Notes under the pieces: generated by a model
Told to the model about the DNA's origin: nothing
The model's database searches: none
Seen by the model: the letters and a program-made list of their open reading frames with translations, nothing else
Part shown: positions 48,164 through 60,596 of the stretch, piece after piece
Position numbering within the stretch: the stretch's first letter is position 1
How the letters are laid out: each line of letters starts with the position of its first letter
Assembly: GCA_032622095.1 (NCBI GenBank)
Contig: CP136069.1
Coordinates: forward strand, 104,436,278-104,500,277
From: Siphonodentalium dalli
Taxonomy: Eukaryota; Mollusca; Scaphopoda; Gadilida; Siphonodentaliidae
Reading direction: 5' to 3'
DNA: 64,000 nt
Position numbers and translations under genes: made by a program

Positions 48164-48744
48164 ATGTATGTCATTTATAAAAATCTACGATTCTCGACCG
48201 ATCGGGACGAAACTTGGTACGTGTGTGTAGTTTGACCAGGCGGTCGTCGTTGTCGTATTGGCGAGCCTGTGCGGCGCCCGCTTCGCGCATGCGCAGACGA
48301 GATCTCGGAAACAGGTGGAGCTATCGACTTGAAATTTGCTATGTGAATGTATCTTGCCCCGGATACGAATTTTATCGGGTCGCCGAGCCCATTCGACGCC
48401 AGCTTCGCGCATGCGCAGACCAGATCTCGGAAACGGGTGGAGCTATCGACTTGAAATTTGCTATGTGAATGTATCTTGCCCCGGATACGAATTTTACCGG
48501 GTCGCCGAGACCGTGCGACGCCAGCTTCGCGCATGCGCCGACGAGATCTCGGAAACGGGTGGAATTATCGACTTGAAATTTGGTATGTGAATGTATCTTG
48601 CCCCGGATACGAATTTTATCGGGTCGCCGAGCCCGTGCGACGCCAGCTTCGCGCATGCGCAGACGAGATCTCGGAAACGGGTGGAGCTATCGACTTGAAA
48701 TTCGGTTTTTGAATAGCCCGGACAACGTCGGGCTCATCGGCTAG
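48097..48744 (+). mobile_element. Non-autonomous Helitron-like element with 122-bp tandem units
   Basis: The 3' end has the stem AGCCCG-GACAACGT-CGGGCT (48,715-48,734), six bases, then CTAG followed by T. This fits the Helitron rule of a hairpin shortly before CTRR with insertion between A and T. The 5' end is placed at a TC (48,097) by rule only. Inside are a (TGTC)n tract (48,121-48,170) and four 122-bp units (GATCTCGG at 48,301, 48,423, 48,545 and 48,667), each with GCGCATGCGC. Six overlapping frames on both strands translate the units and are not genes. Confidence 0.65.
48121..48174 (+). repeat. (TGTC)n microsatellite
   Basis: About ten TGTC units followed by TGTATG variants, within the Helitron-like element. 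Confidence 0.95.
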
Positions 48745-49099
48745 TATATATATATAGAAGCATTTTTCGTTATGCGCATGCGCAACGAAACTTCTAGATT
48801 CTAACTCTCGTGAGATTCCACGAGACATACCATCTTCAATTTCGGCGTCCGCCATTAAACATCGCAATTTGACTTGCTCCGTTATTTTGAAACGGAATTA
48901 GTGTTTTTATCACACTTTAAAGGAATGGAACTAAATCCGAACTGCTTGAAACGTGACAATAATGAACAAACGTTCGCGACTGTTCGTCGTCACAGCAAAC
49001 TTCAGATTTGACCGATGAAATTCTCCCTTCACTTCCGGCTTCAAAATCAGAGATGAAACTTGAAGTTGAAACGTGTTTTTAAAAGAATTAACGACCGTT

Positions 49100-52000
49100 T
49101 CACGACAGTTAATTGTCACAGCAATCTTCCGATTGAAAAATGAAATCTCACCTTGGAGATGAAATGAACACGAGTCCTGACTCAATCGGGGAAGACCCGG
49201 TATATGAGTATGACTCTAAGCAGAATGATGTCTGATGAAATGACGATTCTGTAATTTCTGACTCTAATACAATGTCCTTTGCATTTTTGCAAGTCCCAGT
49301 GTATAAATCATCACCATATTTATCGACAGATGATTCGCTAGTTGTATGGTGCAACTGTCGGAGGATAATGCAGACACTGACATATTGTCCAGATTTTCCA
49401 ATCTGTCATGATACAGGACAGCACGAACTTATTTCCAATCTTTACGTGCATACAAAGATTTGAGGCATTCATGTAGACCTGACAAAACTACTATTTCTGT
49501 GCCTTCGTACAATGACAATTCTGTTGCATTTAATTTCCCGCGCATGGGTCATGACACAGAAGAATTTCGGACAGTGCCTACTCTCAATCGTTTGAAGAGA
49601 ATGGGGTACTTCTATCACTTTATAGATATTGTTCGGTTGAGCTGATGACTTTCGACATCCAACAGAACCCACATGAAGAGATACTGATCACTTCTACCAC
49701 CAACAGGTACGTAGTTAACTTTTGGAATGTATGACTTCTCGAGATCACCAGAGGATGACTGTGGTCATCAGGTCAAGGTCATTTAATATGTAAAATACGG
49801 CTGGGCCTCTCTGACACAAGGTGTGTCAATATGCCGAGCTCTATCAGACACTGAACTTGATGACGTCGTTAAACGTCAATGTTTCTAACTTTCCAATATC
49901 TGGGAGTATTTTTATGAAGGTTACCGTACTTTGTAACATCATAATCGTATTCTAGGCACCAGTAATATTTCAATACACGTCTTGATTCATTTCTTATCAA
50001 CACGTGGATAGGAAAAGGTTAACTCAAGGTACTGAACACTCTGACCTGGGGTTACTGATTGGACTTCCTCGATTTCTTGAACCCGACCAACTCGAAATGA
50101 ACATCGACAATTGATGGCACGGAAAATTCAAATAGAACCAGTTATGTCTCTCTCAACTGGGTTTTACCGTCCACGGTTCTCAGTCAAACAAACTGGACAA
50201 ATACGTTGTACGTCTAGTGTAATGAACCATAAATATATAGTTCACTATTCACCATTTCGAACTGGACACCTGATCAGAGGTGCTGCAATGATCCAGTATC
50301 GATAATTTGCTTTACTTGTCCTAACACTTTAATTACAGTGTTACCTTTTTTTTCACGTACCGGTATGTTCAAAACACACCGTCCATACATGTCCATGTAC
50401 CGGTATATCAGTTTCCGATTTTGAACCTGTTCGTGGCATTTTCTGGTACGTTATTTTGGGGTAGACCCGAGTTCCTGAGTATTTGCCACATAGTCTCGGT
50501 CGCATTAACTCTTTCGATCTCTCGGTATCAGCCTGGCAGCCTTTCTGGAAGATTGGATCTGCCTAAATTTATCGTTCACTAATTACTCGAACGCGTCAGT
50601 ATCATCTTTCCGATAAGTCACTTGTTCATGTGTACCTATTGGGAAATAATTTCCGACTACGGATGACCTGATTCTTCCGATACCATAATAACCCGGAACA
50701 ACCATACCTGTTTTCTGGTACGTTATTTTGGGGTAGACCCGAGTTCCTGAGTATTTGCCACATAGTCTCGGTCGCATTAACTCTTTCGATCTCTCGGTAT
50801 CAGCCTGGCAGCCTTTCTGGAAGATTGGATCTGCCTAAATTTATCATTCACTAATTACTCGAACGCGTCAGTATCATCTTTCCGATAAGTCACTTGTTCA
50901 TGTGTACCTATTGGGAAATAATTTCCGACTACGGATTACCTGATTCTTCCGATACCATAATAACCCGGAACAACCATACCTGTAGCTTATATCTATTGGT
51001 TCCGGGAAAGAACGAACTCACTGAATGTCTCAACGGAGGGTTACAATCCAGGAATACATTCGTTTTCTCGGGGTTGTCTCTTGACACTGATGTTGTACCA
51101 CAATTATGTTTCCGAATGCGACCGATTCAGTTACATCTTCTCCTATATTATCTCCTTACCACAAGCATCCCTCTGTATCAGATCGGGGCTCGAATTATGG
51201 TGAGAACCAGAATCTTGAATCTTAGTTTGATTTTTGTGAAAGCAATTGTTTCACTTTCTGAAGTATATTTGATTTGCATAAACCTTCTGGGTTTTATGGC
51301 CTGCATGTCACAATTTTTGTCCAGGCCTCCTTCCGACTTTACATTTAACAATTTTAACATTTATCGGGTACCGCTCTTTTGGTCCTGGTAACAAGAATCT
51401 TATCACTAACCGCTCCATCTCGGACTTGGCGATGGGGTTGTTATATGGGTCAACAAATTAGTCAAAACCACTGGTGACCAGTGGAGAAATGTCAACATAT
51501 CACTGTCTAGAAATGACTGCAGGTTCCTGCTTTTATTATCTCAACGTTTTATTTGTCTACTTCACTCGACACCTAGCAGCCCGTCAGTCACCCAGAATAT
51601 CCAACAGCCGGGTGGGACATAATGTGTATGGTTGTTTCGCCTGCCTATACCGTACAACTTTAGGATCTGAAATTAAGACACAACTGTCTTCTAACATCAG
51701 CTCATGTAGCAGGGAACGTCTTCACTACCAGGTAGAAGATTACTTTACTCATCTGATATCATTTAATATCGTCCCACTGATGGGAATTCGATCAGGTAGT
51801 GTCGGCGATCTTTCAAATTTGAAAGATTCCCGGGATCGTTCTGCCTATCATTGATGAACGAGAAATGAGCACATAATTGTTCATGGAAATCACAACCTCA
51901 AACTTGTGTTGTTGTTATCGTCAATCTATCGATAGGACAATCTGATGACATATGCATATTCACCAATACAGTTGAGACCACAGGTCCTCACTTATATTCC

Positions 52001-53200
52001 ATAAATAGTGCTTGCTCCAGTTGACATCGTCAGTATTGACATACCCAACTTTTTCAACTTATGATTACACCGACCTATCATCTCAGTACTGAATTTTACC
52101 AGGTCTCTTATCTCAGAATCAGAACTGGGTGTTGCGACCATCTCAGCCAACAACTATCAAGTAAATTCTTTCAAATGCATATCACAACCTGATCATGGTA
52201 ACATGGCTCTCACAGAAATTACAACTTAATCTACACAATTCAATCGTTGGTGTATTTATCAACATATTGATCCAGGACTTAACTTTGGAGCGTCGTGGGT
52301 AGTCTGTTCTGATTCCCTACCTCATCTCAATTTTGGCAGGTTTGAAATACTCACATTTGGTGAGTTCTTGGTTCATGACGTCATCGAGTTTTGCCTTAAT
52401 TTGAGTGACATACATGTAACATATACCGGAGGTCTCCCGGTACACACAGTCTTAATCCACTTGTTAAAATGGGGTTTCCGTTGGCGTCCTCCTACAATCA
52501 TTGTTACCAGCATAGCTGTTATTTATCGTTTACGAAATTCAATTACCCATATCAACGTCAGTTGTGCCGTTGGGGGCTGCATCATTGACCTTATTGCCAT
52601 AGAAAACTTGTGGCTTCATAGTCATCGCCTCGTTTCGCCGCTACCGTGATTTACAGGCAAACTTCGGGGCAATCCTGAATCGAGGTATCAACTTCAGCAA
52701 CATAATTTAACTGAACTGAAGCGTTCTTTATTCCGAAGTCTATATTCTGAACACATCTTGCTCAACGTCGACCTGTTCGTTCTTGTCGGGAGGCAACTAA
52801 GTGTCATTTGTCTTGATCACGCTAAGTTGGCATCAGTTTTTAATCATGTTCAGTTACAACTTTTCAGGGCTGTCCCTAGTCCAGCCTTTTTACATATGGT
52901 TTGTTGTCTGTCTCCAGCTCTATTTTGAAGAGACTAACCACGCCATCCGGTATCTGTGATAAAATGATATTCTCCATCTAGTGTACCTTATTTAGGTCAT
53001 ACTCTTCAACAGGTTCTCGATGCTTGTCAAGTGATTCTACTTGTCCAGTTTAATTATAGCCACACGAAATTCACTGGGTCCTTCCAGGCTTACCAGTATT
53101 GACTTTCGGATGAATTTATTTGATTATTCTGGTCACATTCATCTGCATGTTGACTGCGCAATGTTACAGCTGATCATATACCGGTACCGGTACCTGTTTA
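49100..53200 (+). mobile_element. Badly decayed retroelement relic, possibly DIRS-like
   Basis: Many short plus-strand frames of protein-like composition follow each other without a long frame. One at about 51,110-51,150 resembles the RMRPIQLHLL motif I recall from DIRS-type pol, and one near 51,480 resembles the start of the DIRS RNase H region. No terminal repeats were found. It is a fossil with many breaks, much older than the element at 39,781. Family assignment is tentative. Confidence 0.4.
50439..50982 (+). repeat. 272-bp tandem duplication
   Basis: 50,439-50,710 and 50,711-50,982 are directly repeated, beginning TTTTCTGGTACGTTATTTTG, with two differences seen. It is a recent local duplication inside an old relic. 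Confidence 0.9.
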
Positions 53201-53618
53201 TATCTTGCGTATAGTTATATACATGTAGACTGTGTACACATACCGGTACATGTCTAATCCATGTCTAGTCTATCGGTTTATATATTCTTATGTAAGGTAT
53301 CATTCTGATATATGTACCTTGCATTGTTAGGAGACGTTTGGTGTTTTGTCTCCTAACCAATATTAACATTTAATACATCATGTACTCTCTTTCGGTGGGT
53401 TAACACAAATGGTTATCCTAAGAGATATTGTAGATGCGTTCTTCATATTATACATACGTAAGGGTCTCTATGGGAATTATAGTGAACATACATCAAGAAT
53501 CAGTGGTAGTCACTGGTGCTATTAGTGGGAAAAATCACTAATAGTGAGTGAATTTGATGCATGTTTGATTAAGCCCACCTCCAGATAAGTAGAGTGTTTA
53601 TTGCTACGAAATCTGGTA

Positions 53619-53726
53619 GAATCCTAATGGTATCTGGTTTGAATAAGTCGTTACGAAATAAAAATGAAAATTTGATTATCAAATTGTAGTTTTATGAGTA
53701 ACAAAGACTTATTCAAACCAGATACC
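53619..53726. repeat. Small hairpin element and right copy of the 45-bp inverted repeat
   Basis: 53,629-53,726 folds on itself: GGTATCTGGTTTGAATAAGT at the left and its complement ending at 53,726 form 21-bp exact arms, extended by GTTAC/GTAAC, around about 45 bp. The left arm plus ten outer bases is also the exact inverted copy of 48,025-48,069. Confidence 0.8.
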
Positions 53727-54030
53727 AGCCCACCCTTCCTCCCCGCCGATTGTTATACTTTGTTATGAACTTAATATAACTCGGTGTTTTCACCATCGTT
53801 AGACGCTTTGACACCAATTGAAGACATTCTTATATTTAGGATTAGTGTTCACTTCTAAGTTCTGGTTTGTTGTGTTTTGCTCTTGAAGGTTCTACAGACG
53901 TTCTTATATTTAGGATTAGTGTTCACTTATAAGTTTTGGCTTGATGTTCTGTAGTGTGACAGTTGAATTATCATTGTTTGTGCTGTTGTTCGATTTCTTC
54001 AAGTTCTTTGAGGAGAAAGTATTTCTTCAG
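53727..54030. other. Non-coding, short direct repeat
   Basis: CTTATATTTAGGATTAGTGTTCACTT occurs twice, at about 53,829 and 53,903, within a 75-bp direct repeat. The second copy continues to the target site of the MULE-type element. Confidence 0.6.
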
Positions 54031-55393
54031 AATACTAGACTGCTCGCCGGAAGTAAATTTTGCCGGAACAATTTTCCAGACACTTCGCCGAGATTTGGGA
54101 CAGTTCGCCGGAAACTGACGACAACTTCGCCGAAGGTCGGGACTGTTTGCCGTAATTTAAGACATTTCGCCGAGATATACGAATTTTCGCCGGAATAGAC
54201 GACTATTCGCCGAAATAAATTTAATAATGTAGGTGTATTGTGGGACAATTGGGACATAATAAACAAATTATAATATAATTGAACTATACTCATTTATTTT
54301 ATTAGTCATATAATATGGAAATAAAAACACAATGAACGAAAACATATATAAATAAACATAATAAACAGTGAACCAAATATGACATGGAACTGGAGTTGAT
54401 GTTGTTGGATTGGCCGATGATGGAACTGATGGATTAACGAAGGTCGAAGGAGCTGGTGATGCAGGTTGGTCGTCGTGATCTGCCGATGCTATTGGTGATG
54501 CTGGTTGGTCATCCTGTGAATCCATCGGAGTTTCAGGTGAAGGCGATGCTATGCATGGACTGCATACCCATTCCATTGGAATAGAACCTGCAAAAAATAT
54601 TTTCCATCAGCCATGTGTGTATGTACAAAAAACTACTCAACGCATGGAATAAATCTTCACTTATATTGGTTTTATCGCACCCTTCATCGATATGGTATAT
54701 ATTTTGGAAGTTCAATAAGAAATCAGTTATATATTGTATTTTGAAGTAAATAAATAATATTATACAACTGGCCTATTTTGAATAATAAAAGTAATTATAG
54801 ATAATAATGGAAAAGATATTTATCTATATAAGCAGCTTTTTACATATCATAATTAAATAGCAGGTCACAAGTCAAGTAAATAATAATTAACTTACCTTTT
54901 ATGGATTTTGTGTATTTGTAGTAAGAAATTCCAGTACCACAACGTAAATGATTCCATTTCTCACATTTATCGCAAGTTATATTGCATTATTGTGCGCATA
55001 CACAGTTTTATGAAAAGCAATACACAACTCAACATTCGTAGTTCTATCCATTTTGGATGATGAGGAAAATGTGATAAAGCCAGTGACATATATACCCTAT
55101 ACCAGTCGCTAAAACAACATACTTACTACGGATCACCACTGGCTTCGGGTGATTTGTAATTACCTGAACACACCTCCGGTAACACTATTGTCGGCAAAAC
55201 ACAAATGATTGTTATAATCACACGTGCGAGGAAGGAAGCCCAAAGTTTATTTTCATAGTACCTATGTCAAATAATGACTAATTAGCAGTTCACAGGATTA
55301 TAATATTCCGGCGAACTGTAACTACGTCGAAAATGACTTTCGGCGAAATATCCATTCCGGCGAAATTTACTTCCGGCGAGGAGTCCAGTCCCC
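54031..55393 (-). mobile_element. Non-autonomous Mutator (MULE) element with 9-bp target duplication
   Basis: TTTCTTCAG at 54,022-54,030 and 55,394-55,402 is an exact 9-bp duplication, the size usual for Mutator. The terminal inverted repeats share ACT(A/G)GACT(G/C)CTCGCC and GGAAGTAAATTT(T/C)GCCGGAA. Both ends carry further TTCGCCG(G)A words, about nine at the left. The minus-strand interior encodes a PHD-like finger split by an intron but no transposase. Confidence 0.85.
54510..54990 (-). CDS. PHD-like zinc finger exons in the MULE element
   Basis: The first exon (about 54,985-54,897) reads CDKCEKWNHLRCGTGISYYK and so on and ends at a GTAAG donor. After an acceptor (TTTTTTGCAG, about 54,591) the second exon continues GSIPMEWVCSPCIASPSPE and a Pro/Ser/Asp-rich tail toward 54,400. 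Together this gives the C-x2-C, W-x-H-x2-C, W-x-C-x2-C order of a PHD-type finger. Such fingers with a CGTGIS motif are, as I recall, found at the N-terminus of some animal MULE proteins. The upstream part of the first exon is interrupted by a stop, so the gene is probably decayed. The transposase core is missing. Confidence 0.55.
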
Positions 55394-55402
55394 TTTCTTC
55401 AG

Positions 55403-55843
55403 CACCTTTTCACTTTTCAAATAATAGTGTTAGTATAATTACGCTCACAGGCTTGTTCATTAATTCAAGGAGTCTGTGAGTAAACCTGTGATTGATATGT
55501 TATGGAAGAAACTATAGTTTTGTGTATGGTAGAGATGAGAAATCCATGATCCCCACATCTTGACATCTCATCCTCATTACTGCTTATAGCTTAAAGGCAT
55601 TAACAACATCATAATTGTTATGATATGTGTATTTTAGGTATCATGATCAGCATAAACATCAGGCACTCAGTGATAGCTATCCAAGGGCTGTTATTTGGAA
55701 GGTTCCAAACAACTCCTTTGTCAGGATGACTAATAAATTTCCTTCATTTGAAAATTTCATCTCCATTTCTTCAATCTAACCAATGCAACTTTAATTCATG
55801 GTTCCCAATTGTGAGATAAAGATGATTAAATGTGTCCCATTTT
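55403..55843. other. No gene seen
   Basis: AT-rich intergenic sequence with no recognisable repeat or domain. Confidence 0.4.
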
Positions 55844-58305
55844 TATGTTTACCCATACCATAGTATGGTAAACATAGTGTCGTTGCCCGGATTGACCACT
55901 CGTCGTTGGTCCGTCTGTCTGTCCGTCCGTCTGTCTGTCCGTCTGTCTGTCCGTCTGTCTGTCCGTCTGTCTGTCCGTAGACACTTTACGAGTAATGCGA
56001 TAACTCAAACATTTTTTATCCGATCGAAACCAAATTTTGTATATGGGTTTCTCAGCCCAAAATACAGATCGAGTTAGAATTTGGGTTTGATCCGAGATTT
56101 TGTTACAGAGTTATGGCCCTTTTTCAACTTAGAATTCACGCATTCTGCCATAACTCAAACATTTTTTATCTGATTGGAACCAAATTTGGTATGTGAGTTT
56201 CACAGCCCAAAATACAGATCGAGTTCGAATATGGGTTTGATCCGATTTATTTTAAAGGAGTTATGACCCTTTTTCGAAGAAAAAAATTGGAGAAAAAAAA
56301 ATCGATTTCTTAAAAAAAAAATTACTTTTAACTTTTATAATAATAATAAAAAAAATGTCATTGACATTGATTGGTTGATCGGTTTAGAAAATAATTAACC
56401 CTGCTCACAAATGCTATCTGATGCATCAAAGTCAAACAATTTTCTTCTGATCTGCCTCATATTTCTTACCTAGGTCTTTCTTAGCACGTTCTTCATCTGT
56501 ATGGATTTTGGTATTGTTTAGTTAACCCTTTCCACTCTTGTTTTTAAATAGAATTCATCCAAGCCAGGATGACTCAAACATTTTTCATCTGATCGACACC
56601 AATTTTGGTATATGAATTTCTGACCCCTAAATACAGATCAAGTGCGAATATGGGTTTGATCCGGTATATATTAACAGAGTTATGGCCCTTTATAATTCAT
56701 ACATCTTTTCCATGCACTATTAAATTTGAATAGAACAAGACACACCTGTGTTATTGGAAGGAGATAATTTATTGCTTTGGACACAGTGACCTGATAGTTC
56801 CACTGGTGACTGCAGACTTAATATAAACATCTGTCAAACTTTGATTGATGTTAGACTCTTTATTCCAGTTCTGTTCTCTGTTGAAACCATGCAGTTCATG
56901 GCATTATTGTTTACAGAGACACTGTTGTTATAACTTAGAAAATAATTAATACAGCATTCCTTAGTTCCATCATATGATGTCATTGAAAATGATTAACCCT
57001 CTGCACACATCATATGGTCTTCTGATGTTTTTTATTTGATCATTCTCCTATTCTATGTACATGTTGATGGTGATCCACTTTTAATTTGCATGAATTTGGG
57101 ATTAAAATTAACCCATTCGATTGACTCATATTATCTGATAGACATATATTAAATTATCACTTTAACTTTGAGCCAGGTTCAGTTAGTGTTTCAAGAAATG
57201 ACCAATTGAAATTCATCATTAGAGGATATGTCTTATTTTGAAATTCCCTCAATTGCATTTGGGCTACAGGATAATATTAACAGTGCTGGGATTCTTGAGA
57301 CTGACTTATTGTATGGGTTTCTAAATCCAATGACATGCATTTTGTTTATCAGTTCATTAGTTTGGGTAAGATTAACCCCTTACTATCCAATTTGATAACT
57401 CAAATATTTCCATTGATTATGTTTATAGTTCTGGCACAGTTTATGATAACACACCTCTAACCTGCATAGTGAGGGTCATTTGGTTTATTTGCTTAAATAT
57501 ATTAACATCCTTCACCAATCCTGTTGACACAATGTGATAGCTAAATATTTTTTGCATGATTACTCTATAAATAATCACATCTGTGATAATCATGACACAT
57601 TCTTCACCTGTATAGATTTTGGTATCGATCGAATGGTTGTGATAATATGATAAACCTTAACTTTAATTATATTTAAACTGTTCACAAACATATTTTTCTA
57701 ATGATCAACTTACAAGAAAATTAACATTTATATCCAATCATTAGCAATCATATTTTATATCCAGGTCTATACATCCCTCACTTCTATAGTTGATCAGGTA
57801 TTGATTGTTTTTTAGTGGTGAAATATTAATAGGTTGCTATGAATTTTTAATATGCAGCTGACACAAGATATTATGAACAAAAAAATAGCAATGATAATAA
57901 AAAAACCCACACAATATGTAATGTCTCATGTTCCAATGTAATAAATAGATAAATTGAGTTGCTATGATGTTTATCTACCTAATTTCTTAATTATTTGATA
58001 TTTAACAGCTATGGTGCTTCTCTCCGACTATGGATTGAGCTTAATTAGACTTATAACTCTATAAGACATACATGTATCTGTGTTGGAGTCACTAATAGGT
58101 TCAGGTTGAAATCAAAGCCACGTCTGTTAACATTGTGTTAATGTGAGCAAGGTGCCCAATAAGTGTGATTTCACTTGTGAATTAATAGTAAGGTGTGAAT
58201 TGTTTAAAGTTTTGTAAAAGGATGGGGTAAGGATATATGAAAATAGCTCATCGCTGTCGCCAAGGTATGGGTTAAACATCTGCCGATCGTGATCGGCCTC
58301 TCGTT
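55844..58305 (+). repeat. Repeat X, copy 2 (complete)
   Basis: Head hairpin 55,844-55,876 (TATGTTTACCCATAC, loop, GTATGGTAAACATA), a (CTGTCCGT)n tract (55,913-55,980), two to three units with CGATAACTCAAACATTTTTT and GAGTTATGGCCCTTTTTC, a long unique body, and the 3' hairpin GCCGATCGTGATCGGC (58,282-58,297) followed by CTCTCG. Length is about 2.46 kb. No protein is encoded. It is the uninterrupted reference for copy 1, carrying the empty sites of both Z (about 57,198) and the Tigger-like element (about 58,185). Confidence 0.85.
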
Positions 58306-58702
58306 TATCTTGCAAGTCAGAAGTTCAGACCTTAAGTCAGCTCAAAATTACAAATTATCATAATTTTCACTTGTAAACACAGGTTTACTCAAAGGGACAC
58401 AGCTGGTTTGAATCTCCAAATTGTTGGCCCTAAATGTATATAGCATTGTAATATAGAGAAGGGATTTATTACTATCGGTAAAAATGTTTAACCCATGAAA
58501 TGACATTTGAACATTTATGCCAACAGTAGAAATTTATACCCACAGTAGAGTGTGAAGTAGGTCATACAATAATTGGTATTGATTAGCATTTTGCTAATCA
58601 AATATTGAAAACAAATTTACAATTTTATAATTCCTATAGCATTTTGCTATCAATTGGTCAATTTTAATGAACTAGATCAAGTTTGCAATTGCATATACTT
58701 TA
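58306..58702. other. No gene seen
   Basis: AT-rich spacer between X copies 2 and 3. Confidence 0.4.
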
Positions 58703-58748
58703 TACACCCGTCAGTAAGCCCATCCTCGAAGATAAGCCCAGTCTGGGT
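58703..58748 (+). mobile_element. Solo end of the Tigger-like element
   Basis: TACACCCGTCAGTAAGCCCA and the following CATCCTCG...AGCCCAGTCTGGGTTTTT match the left end of the element at 45,702. It is cut off where X copy 3 begins, so copy 3 may have inserted into an older Tigger-like copy. Confidence 0.8.
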
Positions 58749-58751
58749 TTT

Positions 58752-60592
58752 TATGTGTACCCATACCATGTATGGTACACATAATGCCGACGTCCGGATC
58801 AACCATTCGTCCGTCCGTCTGTCTGTCCATCTGTCCGTAGACACTTGCTATCCGATTCGATTACTCGAATATTTTTTATCGGATCGTGTTCAAATTTTAT
58901 GTACATGTTTATAATGACACTGTGTATTGACACACTCCTCACCTGTATAGTTTTTGGTATCGATCGGTTTAGAAATTATTAACACTTTACATCTGCTCAT
59001 AGGTATGAGCTATACGATGCTGTAACCAAAGTATTTTTTGTCCGATTGTTTTAATATTTGACATGTAGGTTTATGATGACTCACCCCTCATCTGTATAGT
59101 TTTTGGTATCGATTAGTTGATCAGTTTAGAAATAATTAACCCTTCACACACATGCTATCCAATGCAATAAGTTGAACATATTTCTTCTGATCTGCCTCAT
59201 ATTTCTTACCTAGGTTTTTCTTAGCACGTTCTTTATCTGTATGGTTTTTGGAATCGTTTAGTTAACCCTTTTTGCTCTTGTTTTTAAATAGAATTCATAC
59301 AAGCTGTGTTGACTTAAATATTTTTCATCTGATCAGCACCAAATTTGGTACATATGGTACTCACCCCGAAATACAGATGAGGTTCGAATTTGAGTTTGAT
59401 TGGGTATATTTTAACAGAGTTATGGCCATTTAAAATTAAAGTGACAGATAATGTAATTTAATAATGCCTGCACTGAGAAGAGAAGAGAAGTTCTCAGATA
59501 ACACCCAGTGTATTATTGGCAATGTTTAGCTGGACACCAGATAGAGATAAAATAACATTGCTGGCAGAGTCTGTTGATAAAACTGTCAAAACTGATTGAT
59601 GACTCTGGCTTGTTCTGCTTTTCTGTGCAATATTAAGTTAACCCCTTTGTTGTAATAGGTTCATGACATTAATAGGGACTGACTTATTGTATCAGTTTTG
59701 CTAAATCCAATAGCATGCTTTTTATAGACTTTTTAGTGTTTATCAGATTAACTAACCCCATTCTATCCGATTTCATAACTCAAATATTTCCATTGATTAT
59801 GTTTATAGTTCTTGGCATAGTTTATGATAACACATCCCTAACCTGCATAGAGAGGGTCATTTGGTTTATTTGATTAAAAATATTAACATCCTCCACCAAT
59901 CCTGTTGACACAATGTGATAACTAGATATTTATCACATGATCACTATATAAATAATTGCATCCACGTTAATGAAGATACATTCTTCACCTATATAGATTT
60001 TGGTATAGATTGGTTTGAAGATATTAACCATAACTTTAATTATATTTCCGCTGTTAACATACATTATATATTTCCAATCTTAAGCTTAGAAGAAAATTAA
60101 CCCACCCCATTCCATGGTCATACAGTATGCTATCCAATGTAATGAATCTAATATTTTCAATCTGACCAATCTCATATACTACTAGTACCTCTAGCTATCT
60201 GAAATTTCAGCATTAAAACATTTTATATCCAATCATTGTCAATGATATTTATATACAGGTCTATACGTCCCTCACTTGTATAGTTGGACAGGTATTGATT
60301 GTTTTTTTAATGGGAAATATTAACTCTTTTATCCAATCTAAATGATCCCATGAATTTTTAATATTCAGCTATTAAACACAAAACATAATATAAAAATAAC
60401 AATAATAAAAAAAACATAATATGTTATGTGTCACATTCCAATATGACAAGCAAATAAATGCTATGATATTTATCTACTTAATATGTTAACTATTTTGTCT
60501 TTAACTGCTAAAGTGCTTCTTTCTGACAGATCTGGTTGAAATGGAATCCCGCATCCATGTTCCTATTGTGCTTATGTGAGCAAGGTGCCCAG
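58752..60592 (+). repeat. Repeat X, copy 3 (3'-truncated)
   Basis: Head hairpin 58,752-58,783 (TATGTGTACCCATAC, loop, GTATGGTACACATA), then CGTCCGTCTGTC and a body matching copies 1 and 2, but lacking the GAGCCAGGTTCAGT region. It stops at GAGCAAGGTGCCCA, where repeat F3 copy b begins; in copy 2 the same words continue into the X tail. Confidence 0.85.
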
Positions 60593-60596
60593 TTTT

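Noticed and set aside
48175-48867. Several overlapping frames of 75-119 codons on both strands
   Set aside because: All follow the 122-bp tandem units of the Helitron-like element and change frame from unit to unit.
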